A stretch of 64,000 nt of DNA, taken from Antedon mediterranea (Eukaryota; Echinodermata; Crinoidea; Comatulida; Antedonidae). Below are positions 9,291 to 21,200 of the stretch, piece by piece. The notes under the pieces were generated by a model that ran no database searches, was not told the origin of the DNA, and saw only the letters and a list, made by a program, of their open reading frames with translations. The stretch is taken from contig NC_092670.1 in the NCBI RefSeq assembly GCF_964355755.1, forward strand, positions 31,361,795-31,425,794. Direction: 5' to 3'. Position 1 is the stretch's first letter, and each line of letters begins with the position of its first letter. The translations under genes and the position numbers were made by a program.

Positions 9291-12200
9291 GTAAGTACAT
9301 TTTTTTTTATTAATAATCACTGTGCTAGGTGGTTGTTATGCTGCTGCTATGTTTGGTTAAGCTTGGTTTCCACTTGAATGCACACAGATGTCATTAATCA
9401 GCCAAAATGTTAGTTGTGTTTGGTCAAGTCACATTGTGTTACATTCCAAGTAGGAACCAAGCTTTACCAAACAGTTTTTTTTATGAACAATAATATGTCA
9501 CTATAAAGGCAAATTTATACAGACGAGCAGCAATGGTATTAGAAAACCACGTAGCTTATCCCACATAGAATCTGTATCTACAGTATCCTGATTGTGTTGC
9601 CGCTCAACTGCTCTGCTTTTTGTAAATGGTCAAGAAATTCTATATGTTGTTTTCCGTTTACCATTTCTGATCGTCTGTGTAAATTGGCCCTCAAATGAGA
9701 CTCGGTTTAAAAAGCATGCATTTCCCATTCTGTAATTGGTTAGTCATTTGTTTGCTGTTGGATGGTATGTGAAAATGTTTTAAATAAAAAAAGTAAAGGC
9801 ATTACATGGGGATTTGAACCTGCAATATATTGATGGTATGACAAAGCATATCTTTTGTAGACATAACTTAACCAAACAAAGTGCTTGTTCTGTATTTTGT
9901 GTACCTACCTTATAGGCTGGTTTGTCAATAAAGTAAACTCTCTAAATGTGTTGTGTCAGCAAAAATGAAGTATTGTAAAAGTTAGGACATCTTCGACTAT
10001 ATTGATTAAATTATATTAAAGCCAAGAAATAATTCAGTAAATGTTAAAAAAGTGTGGTTTATGTCTTTCTTTCAATCAAATATTGTATAGAAACATGTCA
10101 TGTGATTGTATTTGCTTGATTTTCATGTACAGTATGCGTTAATGTTTGCTTTTGTGTAAACTTTGAATATAATTATATTAGTATGTTGACATTTTGACAG
10201 TATAATATTAAAGAGGTAATAAAACTATAATAATAATTATAGAAATTGTTATATGATTTGATGATGCCCTGGATGCACCATATAGTTGTTGTAGTACCAT
10301 TTAAGTTTTTTAAATTCACTGTGTTGTGAAATAACAATAATTGAAATTTCTTCATTATTCCTATTCTTTTTTCAGTTGTTGCCTTGTATCAAAATTGTCA
10401 TCCTGAATTCATTCCATACTTGTACCTGTTCGCTCCGATTTCACTCGTTCTTCTCAACCCAATCGGCTTCATTTGCCTAGAGATCCAGAAAAACAGAGGC
10501 ACATCAACGGCATGTGGTTCTGTCATATTGAAAGTGATCAAAGGCATTGTATCCAATCCAGTAGTACTAATGGTGTTGATAGGACTCATCTGCAACTACG
10601 TCTTTAGCCAAACTGTTCCGAGTTTGATTAAGCCTATACTGGAGACGTTAAGTGCATCCTTTTCGGCGACAGCTCTCTTTTTCCTCGGCCTAAACATGGT
10701 GGGAAAGATTCGACAGGATACTGGCTTTTTCTTTGTTACGCCAACTTTATTAATTGCAGCTAAATTGTAAGTTATAATAAATTATTTAGTTATATCTGTA
10801 TGACAGTACTGAATTTCATTCATGTCATTGAAAATCTGGGCAGAAAAACTATGGTGGTTAAATTCTGTTCACGATTCATCCGACGAGAACCAGCGTTTTA
10901 TTCACACGCGCCCTGAGAGAACACGGTCAATCGAACAGCCCAGTGATGTCATACAAAATAAGTCAAGTTTTTCTTGGCGTACCGTTTCCTGATCGAGATA
11001 GCGAAGATAGAGATAGAATAGTTTGCAATATAAATATCCTTTTTATTTGTCATAAATATTTTGTTAAATATGGTAATTAAAATAGATTTGATTTATTTTT
11101 AATTTTATTATAATCAAACAATGTTTGTTTCATTTTAGAATTTTGTTACCTTTGGTAACGAGGCAGGTGGTATATGCCATGAAGCCAGGAGGAGATGATG
11201 CAAATCTTACAACTGATTTCAGTACATATGGTTTTCTGTACGCCACCATTCCAGCAGCCCCAACTGTTTTTATCTTTTCTTCTTATTATGGGGTAGCAAC
11301 AGCTGTTGTGAGTATGATAACAGTTGCTGTAATAATTGAATATGAAAAATCATAAAACATAAATAATCATCAAACCATAATAATAGCTCTTGTCTCTCCC
11401 CAGTGCTACATTTTTATGTTTCATTGAAAGGAATAAATCATTTTAAATACATAATTATTAACATATCGTATGATGATATTACTTGTATTATATTTACTTG
11501 ACACAAGGGAAACTCAAAATAATTTCGATTTATTTTTTTTAAATACTCCCAAAATACGGAAAGGATAAATATAATATAAATTAAAAATTATATTAAGTTA
11601 ACACACAAACCATTCAACATTATGAATAGTCAAGTAAATATAAAAAAAAAAAAAAACATTTAAAACTTGTATTGGCATAATAGACTGGGAAAATAAAAGG
11701 TCATCATTTTTTCCTCGTTTTAAAATCTTAATTTTGATTTCTAAACTACTTTAGTGGCCCTGTTGTAATGATTTATAAAATTAATATTTGTAATGTTGGC
11801 ATGAAATATTTTTTAGACCTTTATCATATTATGTTTTGCTCAATTCAATCCAATGTATATAATTTTAATAATAATAATAATAATTAAAAAAATCTTTTTT
11901 TTTTATGTTATAATAATAGATCGCAACAACTATGGTGTTAGGTACTTTTGTGTCTGCTCCACTGATGTTTATAACTGCAACCGTGGTAACACTACCTGTA
12001 GTGGATCCAACTATGTATAACATGATCCTGGAGACTGTTTCATATGATATATGTTGGATTGGTTTTGGATCCTGCGTAGGTTATTCTTCCATAATATAGC
12101 AATGAATTTAATGTCCATCCAAATTTAGTTTTATTGTAATAATCTGAATTATGATGATAAATATTGATCATCATTTGGTCATAATGGTTTTGATTGATCA

Positions 12201-15200
12201 CTTTATTTCAGAATAAAAATATATATTATACATATTATACAACAAATAATACAAATGGAATTTAGTGAAGAAATTTGAAGATCGTATTAATTTTGTTATG
12301 ATAATTAAAATATTATTTCAATTGTCATTGTAATAATCATGTGGATGATGATTAATAATGTTAAACTTAGATAACATGATGATGATGATTTTAATTTTTC
12401 ATTCACTATTTTCAATATTTGGCCAAAATGTAGTAGTAGCATAAAGTAGTGTAAATAGGGAAAAATTATTTGATGTAAAAGAAATAATGTCACGTTGAAG
12501 AAGATAGATAGAGCAGCACCACTAATAAACAGTAATAAAAGTAATATTTCAAATTTTAATTTAACAAATTAAACTTTTTTTTTGTCTTTTATAGTGTTGG
12601 ATACTTTTAATTTATATACTTGGAAAGCGATATCTGTTGCTTCCCCATCAATTTACTACAAATCTAGTTTTTGCACAGGTAAGTTAAAATGGTCCCAAAC
12701 TCCTTTATTAATAATCACATTTAAATACAGTCTTTAACATAGTCTAACAAATATACAACAACTTTATTAGTCTTGGTATTTTGGATATACTGTACAGCAT
12801 TTTGTAAAGTATATTTGAACTAGATACAAATTTGATATCACTCACTTTGCATACAAAAAGAGTATTCACACCGATTGGAATATTTATATGAAGAAAACTA
12901 ACAATAGAGTTCAACCTGCATAAGCTGACCTTTTTTTACCCACTTGTGTCAATACCCCTAGCCTGTTTGCCGTTTATCTAGAAAAATCGGTTAGCATAAT
13001 AGTATCGGCAAACGTTTGTCTGAAATAACAGACAAATAGTTTTAGGGCCTGTTTCTGCTGCAACTGCTCAAAATACGGTATCAAAATACGGTATAAAATA
13101 CGGTATTTTTTATACCGTATTTTTTAGTACCCCGTTTCTGCTAACAATACTTCTTGGGTGGTCGTGTTAAATTTCATCTTTTTTACCCAAATTGCCATTC
13201 ATTAATTTGATCGATAATTAAAAGTCGCAATAAAGGAAGTTTTACGTCTCACTTTCAACAGCCTAGCCCTAGTGATAGAGATGTTGTGAGAGCACAGAAA
13301 ACATCGTAATGGGGACAATTAATTCGTTCCCTCCCCGAGTTATTGTATTTTGCAATGTTGTACTGCTTTCGCAGGCTCTTCAGCTTTGAGTTTACTTGCT
13401 TTGGAGACAAGTTTATTCCATACTCCTGCTTTATTTTTTTAGAAATGTCTTTATAAATGTGGTTGTCCCTTTTATTACCTTTTAGTTGGTCAGACATTTT
13501 AGTTTCCCCACACACATTTATTTAGTAAAACTGTGACGTCTTTGCTCCACATTTTCGCCGAATATATCTATACATGTGTGTAAAGCAGCTAACAGCGACA
13601 GAAAATAAAAACACGAATGGTGACCTTTTGTCATGTAAAAAAAAAATACGGTATTTTTTATTGGCAGCAGAAACGGGTACAAAAAATACGGTATAAATTT
13701 GTAAATACCGTATTTTATCCACAAATTTTGTGGGGAAAATGCGGTATACAAAATACGGTATATTTTTTATGAGCGCAGTTTCTGCTGCCAAAAATATACC
13801 GTATATATACGGTATTCAAAAAATACCGTATAATATACGGTATTTAGTTGGCAGCAGAAACAGGGCCTTAGTCTAATTGTTAAACTCTTTCTCACTATCT
13901 TATGCAGCTGTATTCCATATATATTGATAAACACACAGAAGTTATTTATATAACAAGGAAGTAGTCTTTTTATCTGAATATTATAATATCTGTAGAGTGT
14001 TTTATTTGTTTCATAATTTGAATTACATAACTAGTATCTTATCCAAAATTATATATTTATTCAATTTGGAGTCCTTATCTTTGAAAAAAAAGTAGTGTTT
14101 GTTACACTATTAATGCGCAATAGATACATTTTTAGTGTACAAAAATTAAACAATTCGTCAATATCTTGTAGGATTTAAAGTAATAGTCCATTATCATCAT
14201 CATACAGTTAATTACTATGGAAGCAAATTAATACCAAATTCACCATCAATTTCAATATTTAAGGTTGCGCTAACAAAACACTTTGTTTCTTGTTATGTAT
14301 AGTTTATTTGTATTTCCAATTGTTTAAATTTCTTGTATACAAGGTTCTCTATATATAAATTATGCTTATTTCAGGAATACAGACACAATGTAAAATGCAC
14401 TAACTCCTTGTCTCTTACTCACCCTAGCTGTTTGTTCCATGTGTACCACGACAGTTTAGAAGGCCTATACAATATTGTTTCATATTTCTGTCTTGGGTTT
14501 AAAACAACATTTCTGATATCATCGTTAAATTTTTAACCGCCAGCGGTAAAGATAGTTTCGGGTCATCACTTTGCGACTTCTGGGTTTTTTGCTGCCTTCT
14601 CTAATCTCTAGTATTTTAAAGCTGAAGCTGTTCATGAAGAGATTATTATAATTAAAACTTTCTAATCTGTTACTTTATAGATGTTGATGTGTATTGGTTA
14701 TATCCTAATGATGTCATGGGAAAACTGTGTATATTGGCAACATCTCATTCAACACACTGTGTTCCTTGTGGGTGTCTTCAGCTCTCGGTGCTGGACAGCA
14801 ATGGTAGCTGTGTCTCTGTGTATGTTGCGATGCCGTAGTACCTGCTTTGTTCTACAGAACAAGTTCTGGATTTACTTCTATGGATGGGGGTAAGGAAAGC
14901 GTTAGTAAACTAAAGCCTTGTTCGCACTGGACTTGAAATTTAACCATGGTAACTTTAACCAATGACAACAACAAATTTGACTATTGTTCGCATCTGGATA
15001 TTTTCATGCAATTAACCTGGTGAAGGTCATGTGTTAACTTTATTTGCATGTTTGAATTGGACTTTTTAGGCAGCGTGGTTAGTTTTACAGAGATCAAGTT
15101 CTACTATGCAGTCAGCTGTTGGTAAAAGTTACCATTGGACTTGGTTATTTAACCCTGAGGGAATTGTAGCCAGTGTTCGGATTGGATTTTCCTTTGTCAT

Positions 15201-18200
15201 TTTAGCTGGCAACTAGGTTAATTTGTCCAAAGTTCAGTATGGTCAAAGCTTAATTTAACTTTGTTGATGATCTGATTAATGATTTTTTTAGCGCCATTCT
15301 CATTCATGGCACTGTAAAAAAGGATCAGACCAGGTGAGGGACTTCAATGATGAAGAGTGTCTAATATGTAAAGGCAGTTTCAGAGCCTAGGTCCAACAGA
15401 TAGATCTCCCAGCTATTTTGGCAGATTCAATCACTTCTCTCCAAAGTTCAAACTGTGGTTGAAAATTACTACATATTTAAAGCATCAAAGGCAAAAATTC
15501 ATAAAGTGAATAAAATATATAATAGTATGAATTTAAATAAAAAGGGTATTATTGTGTTTTCTTTTTCAGAGTACCTATGGTTGTAGTTGGAGTTTTAATT
15601 AGTGTCAGTAATTTAAACGATGATATGCTGTCACCTGTGTTTGGTTATGGCAGGTCACAGGTAAACTATAGGATGATGATGATACCTCAAGCTTGATTCC
15701 CACTTAACGCAACATGAGGGCATAACCAATCACGATGTGATGAATCATCTGAACTGCAAATGTGATTGGTCAACTCACTCACCTACATTGTTGCATCCAA
15801 GTGGGAACCACGCTATAGGTGCAAACCAGATTGTGGTCAGAGTATGATCTTGATAATTGTGTGCAATGTTACAATCGCTATTGTAGAAAACACCAGCTAA
15901 TGTTGAAACAACCGTTAATGTAGAACAATCAACTTCTAATGTAGTGAAACCTCCAGTTAATGTAGTTAACAACATCTTATGTAGTAAATACAAACTTAGG
16001 GAGATTGCCTACGATGTATAGTCATTTTAGAGAGTATGAGATGGTGATGCGTGTGACAGTGGCGTAACAGGCGGGGGGGCAGGGGGGGCGGAATACCCCC
16101 CTGGCGGATTTTACCGGGTTGAGAAGCGTTCGATCGGGCTGGGTAACAAGTGTAATATAATGTTGCGTTGTTGAGGTACTAATGAAAGACTCTAACTCGC
16201 TTGACTGTCGTAACACTATATTGTTTATTCAGTATAATACTTCAGTACAATATACAACTATAAGTATACATAAGGAACGGACGATCAATGATGCTGTCAG
16301 TGAGGTGTGGTGTGTGTAGGTCTGCTTCTGGAGAAGTGGTTGTAAGGTGTGTCTGGGCCCTTCTGAAACCTGGGGGTATATTGGCTCAGTTCATTTGCAT
16401 AATGTCATTACATCATCTGTGAGGGTAACGATTGGTCCTAAGTTGATCCAGGGGTGTTTAAGTGGGAGTGATTAACGGTGTCATAAGGTATTTCTGTGAT
16501 GGATGACACTGTCAAATCTGTACTTAAATAGTGTCGATCACTCCTGGTTTTAACGATGGGAAAGTCACAAAATTAAGCTAAGTGTTTTCTTTAGGGACTC
16601 TATTATAAACTAAATGGTCGTTAAAACATCTGGACAAACTCTCCTTTGGACTTTCTGGGTCAAGTTTGTGAACCTATCTGAATTCCGATACAAAGGTCAA
16701 TTTCTTAAATATAAAAGTATATCTTTATATCACATCCCTCTGTTTCCCTTTTTTTTTTCTAATCTATTTAACATATAAAAATGGTTATAATAGTGGCATG
16801 CAAAATTAAAGTTATATAAAAGAAAAAAACATTATTATACATATAAGCAAAAATTGAGTTAGCCAAAACCATTGACTCTGAAGTGTAACCTTATCACTTT
16901 CACTCTCTCTCTTCTCTCTCTTTAAAAAATGAAATTAAAATTGAATTTGGTATAAAAATTCCGGAATTTATATAAAATTTTAAAACAAAAAATGTATATA
17001 AAAAAAACAAAAGTGTTCTTCAAGATCGACATAATTGTGGGTCCGTTGCTTTGGAGGCATGCTACACTCGGATTACCGAAATATAAACATCACAACGGTT
17101 GGGTTTCCCTAAAAAACATCGGTCAAGAAGTCGACTCCCGTTAATTATTTGAAATAGAAAAAAAAATTTTATAAAGGATAAATTGAAATCAATCGGTGGG
17201 TTTATATAATAATCGATAAAAACGGAATGCACTCCACGGTATGTCCAACATGTAGGTAGTTGTGTAAGGGATCTCATTCAAATATACCATACCGCAATTC
17301 AAGCATTGGTATTTCTTGTTGAGGGATATTTGTTGGCAATTTTTGTGAAAAAATGTTCCGCAGCATTTGTTGATTGTACAGTCAGTATGAAAGTTTTTAA
17401 TTTCGGGGTTACATTGACAAATTTGGCAGGGGGTATCTTGGTATTTATTTTCCAGGTACTGCATGTTACGAATGTGCGAATATAGTTTTTTCTTATATTT
17501 AGTTACAACATATCCAAATGGTGAGTGTTCGCTAGGTTTTAATTCGTCTTGGGGTATGATGCCTGTTTGTTGTCGGACTCTTGAAAAAAATGCTGTGCAT
17601 TGTGGGGCTTTGATGTCTTTTGTAATTGCTAAGAGCAGGAGGGTCATAGAATAAATATGTTGTCTGTGAAATTCATGTGTGTTTGGTATACAAGTGGCGA
17701 TGCCGTCTAGATTAATGGAAAGGTCGATTGTGGAAAAGTCAAGTAGGGCTGGTTCACTCTTATGCTTCCAAATGTAATCTATAATGGGGGAGGACATTTT
17801 GTCGAAACAACATAAATAACTGCCAATGTGTAAAAGGGTATTTAATTTGAGGTTTGTCAGTTGGTCTGCTGGACGGATGTCGCAAAGGAATAATAAAACT
17901 CTTTTCAAGGAATCTAAAGTAAATGGCATCGTTTTGGTAATATGGAGAATTACGTTTTGTTCGCTTTGGTAAAGGATTATCTTCTTTATAAGGGCACATT
18001 CTGTGGACAGGGGCGTCATTTGAATTTTGTGTTTTAAGCATAACTGTGTAACGTCAAGCTTTTCGGATTCCATTTTAGGGGGAAATTTGGAATTGACTAA
18101 AATTACGATAAATAAAATTAAAATGTATTTAAAATAAACAATATTAAACTAAATAAACGATATAAAACTCAAACAATAAAATTTTAAGTTCAACTATTAT

Positions 18201-21200
18201 AACAATCTCACAAAAGTAAATTAACTTATAATTCGACAGTAAATACTGTATATTTGATACGCTCGTGCGACTTATTTATAGTCTGCCCATCCGGTTGTTT
18301 ATATATATAGCTCGTAATTGGCTCTACTCCTCCCTCGAGCGTTAATCAAACGTCAATTGGTCAAATTTAAAGAACTTAAAAAATTTAAAAAAAATAAAAT
18401 AAAATACAAAGAAGGGATAGAAGAAAGAAAATATAAGATAAGAATAATATATACGATATATGATATGGCTTCAAATGAGTCACAGTACAGTATGATATTC
18501 AAGTAAGATGATATGAAATACACAAAATCCTGACTGACAACTCGTGGGAAGACGCACTGCTTATCAGTACATTAACATGCGGTCAGTTGACTGTGGTTTT
18601 TGGCGTCTTTTATCTAAGCCGCCATCGCGGGCATCTCATACACAATTGTGACGCTGTGCGTGTGAGGCCACCTTAAAAAAATACACTCCTACTAATCGTA
18701 TGTAACGCGCTAGCGATCAGCAAAATGAACGTACTTTCGTGGCTGGCTGTCACTCCAATACTCAATCTTTCACAGGCATACTAACACAACACTACGATTG
18801 TTTACTACAGGTCTAGTCAAGCCTTAATAAATTTAATTAATATAAATCGACATAAGAATAATAAAGTATATTTTAACTAAAATATAAAAACCTAACACTA
18901 AATTTACAAGATAAATTCTATTTGATAACTGCTGAACATCGTGGCACAGAGCATAGTTGTTTGCTTGACATAAAAGGGTATTCCCCTACACAGGTCTCTG
19001 CGTGCGTGTGACGTGCCCAGCCAGCTGCTTGATAGTATAGAGAGAAAGCATGCAGCTCACGCAAGTGCAAGGTGCAATGGTTGAGTGAATTCAGGGATCA
19101 CCTTAATTCCATGGTTTGTTACCTAAACACCACATGATGGTGAATATGCCTGTTAAAGTCTCAATGATACGATCCCTTAATGTACCATGTTGTTGTTAGG
19201 AGGCTTAAAGGGAGGAGGGATCTAGCCTAGTTTCGGTCGGCAAGAGAATGCCTTCCTCTGACAATTTAAGGTCGGCAATTGAAATTCGTGGGCTGGAAAT
19301 TTCACCAAATTATATAGTTCATAAACAAAAGAGTTTAGCCGGAAATGCGATTTGCGGCCATACATAGGCCTATAGAGAAAAAAAAATTCGAGGGTATGGT
19401 TCCACTAAACAATTTAACGATCCACCCCGCCGTCAAACCTGGTTACGGCCCTGTTTCAGTCTTCTAACCGGAAAAATTACTACCTTTGCCAGGTGCGGAT
19501 CCAATGTTAGATTGGGTTTTCACATGTTCAAATGTTATGTCACCTGAGTTTTTAACGGTGGAAAATGTACGATCATTTTGCTGATTGCTGTGCAATAAAT
19601 GGGAGTGTTATTTCCAGGCCAACTACTACTAGTTAGGCGCCATTTATCATGAATTTTATGTGCGAGAGTACCATTTCCGACGATCTAGGGGTGTCATTTA
19701 CCAAAATTCGCTTCGCCACAGCCCCCACCATGGGGGGGCTGTGGCTCAAGGATTTTCCCCTCTTTGCCCCCGCCTGACAAGACCCCCTTGTTACGCGGCT
19801 GGCGTGTGATGAAATGGCCACTTTTTGAAAGTCGGTAGCTTGTGATAGGTGGATAGGAGTGTTGACAAAGTGCGAGGCAGCGAGGCATGCCAAATATTTG
19901 TGCGAGGCATCATTTTATCATTTCCAAAAGTCCGAGGCATGCGAGGCATATAGTTTACAATTTCAAAAAGGTGCGAGGCATATCTTAACATGCTATTATG
20001 ATATATTATAGGCCTAATAATCAATCGATACAAGCGTATCTAAATAGATTCGTGTATACACTCATCATGTTGTTTATTTTTATGTAACGATTGTTTTTTC
20101 ATTCAAGTCATATCGTGTCAAATTTTACTTTTACAAAAGTGCCCAAACTACGGTTCAAAAATCTGAACGACAGTCTTCAACTTTCGATAAACAATAATTG
20201 TTATAGCGACACACTCATCAAATGATTGCAATGTTTGTTGGCATTTTGAGCGTGTTCACTCACATGTCTCTCGAACATAGCAGAGTGAAAATAATATTTT
20301 GTCACACCACTGCGCCTAGATCCGGTAGACCCGAGAGATGGACAATCCCTCTTTACTATTTAGCAGGTAGCGGAATGATTCAGCCCTCAGCTCAGAGGAT
20401 TGTGGTGCATTCCCCTCCTATAGCACGTGGTTTCAGCAGCAACGCACAGACTTCTCTCTGAGCGGCGTGCCAAAGACATTTTTGACATTCCATTCTCTAG
20501 GAACAACACGTGTACCTCTCTCGCAAATAAGGTGAACAGCGATTGCCAGGACAAGTTCAATAACTGGCGGTGAATAAAAGGTAACTGATATGCCGATCCA
20601 ATAACATGCCGCAAAGAAAAAAATTGCGACAGAATTCTGGAGCGCGTGTGAAAAAAGACTTACGTTCGACAATTGTAATACTAGGCCTAAAATTAAACTT
20701 TAGCTAATATGCTTAGCCCTAACCTAGATAAGAGGCCTATGTAGAAAATAATTTAATCAATTTTGATAAAATAATAATTGGTGTAATATTTAATAATGAT
20801 ACACTATTCCTGTTTTAGTAAGCTAGGTATATTACGAACGATTTTTATTTATTGTTGTCCATGTACGTACTAATAAACCTGGCGCTAGTTTCCTTCGCTT
20901 GTATTTTTACTCCAAATTTGATAACTAACTTTATCGTGTGAATACCACACCTTAGCAGTATACCTCATGAGTACTTTAATGAAAGAATCACATAAAAAGT
21001 AACAAATAAATCCTTAAATTAATGATTTTACAGGCGTGTTTCTCGCACACTGTTCGCGAATTTCACTTATTCAATGTTCAATATTTTTGTTTCTATGGAG
21101 CGCCAAAAGAGCAACGATAATAGAGGACTAAAACTCAGTGGAATGCGTCAATTTCTCATGCATTTATTGGTGAAAAACACGTTTTATTTCAATATATTTG

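Larger units (their letters stand above)
12679..14680 (+). other. GPR155 intron 5
   Basis: 2-kb intron holding the PIF/Harbinger relic 13045-13867. The rest is AT-rich with no other feature seen. Confidence 0.6.
16057..19801. mobile_element. 3.7-kb hAT-type element carrying a zinc-finger ORF
   Basis: Ends CAGTGGCGTAACA and, opposite strand, CAGCCGCGTAACA, both followed by G-rich subterminal DNA. An 8-bp TSD GCGTGTGA lies at 16049-16056 and 19802-19809. CAG-initiated short TIRs and an 8-bp TSD are hAT hallmarks. No hAT transposase is visible. Instead the interior has the 294-codon ORF 17189-18073 on the minus strand, with otherwise anonymous sequence on both sides. Confidence 0.7.

Noticed and set aside
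13518-13791. Two overlapping minus-strand frames upstream of the Myb fragment
   Set aside because: They may contain degraded N-terminal Myb sequence, but they overlap in two frames and lack the tryptophan motif. Treated as part of the relic.
16151-16260. Possible LTR edge (TGTAATATAATG... with a TTTATT on the + strand)
   Set aside because: No second LTR, primer-binding site, polypurine tract or target duplication could be found, so a retrotransposon is not claimed.
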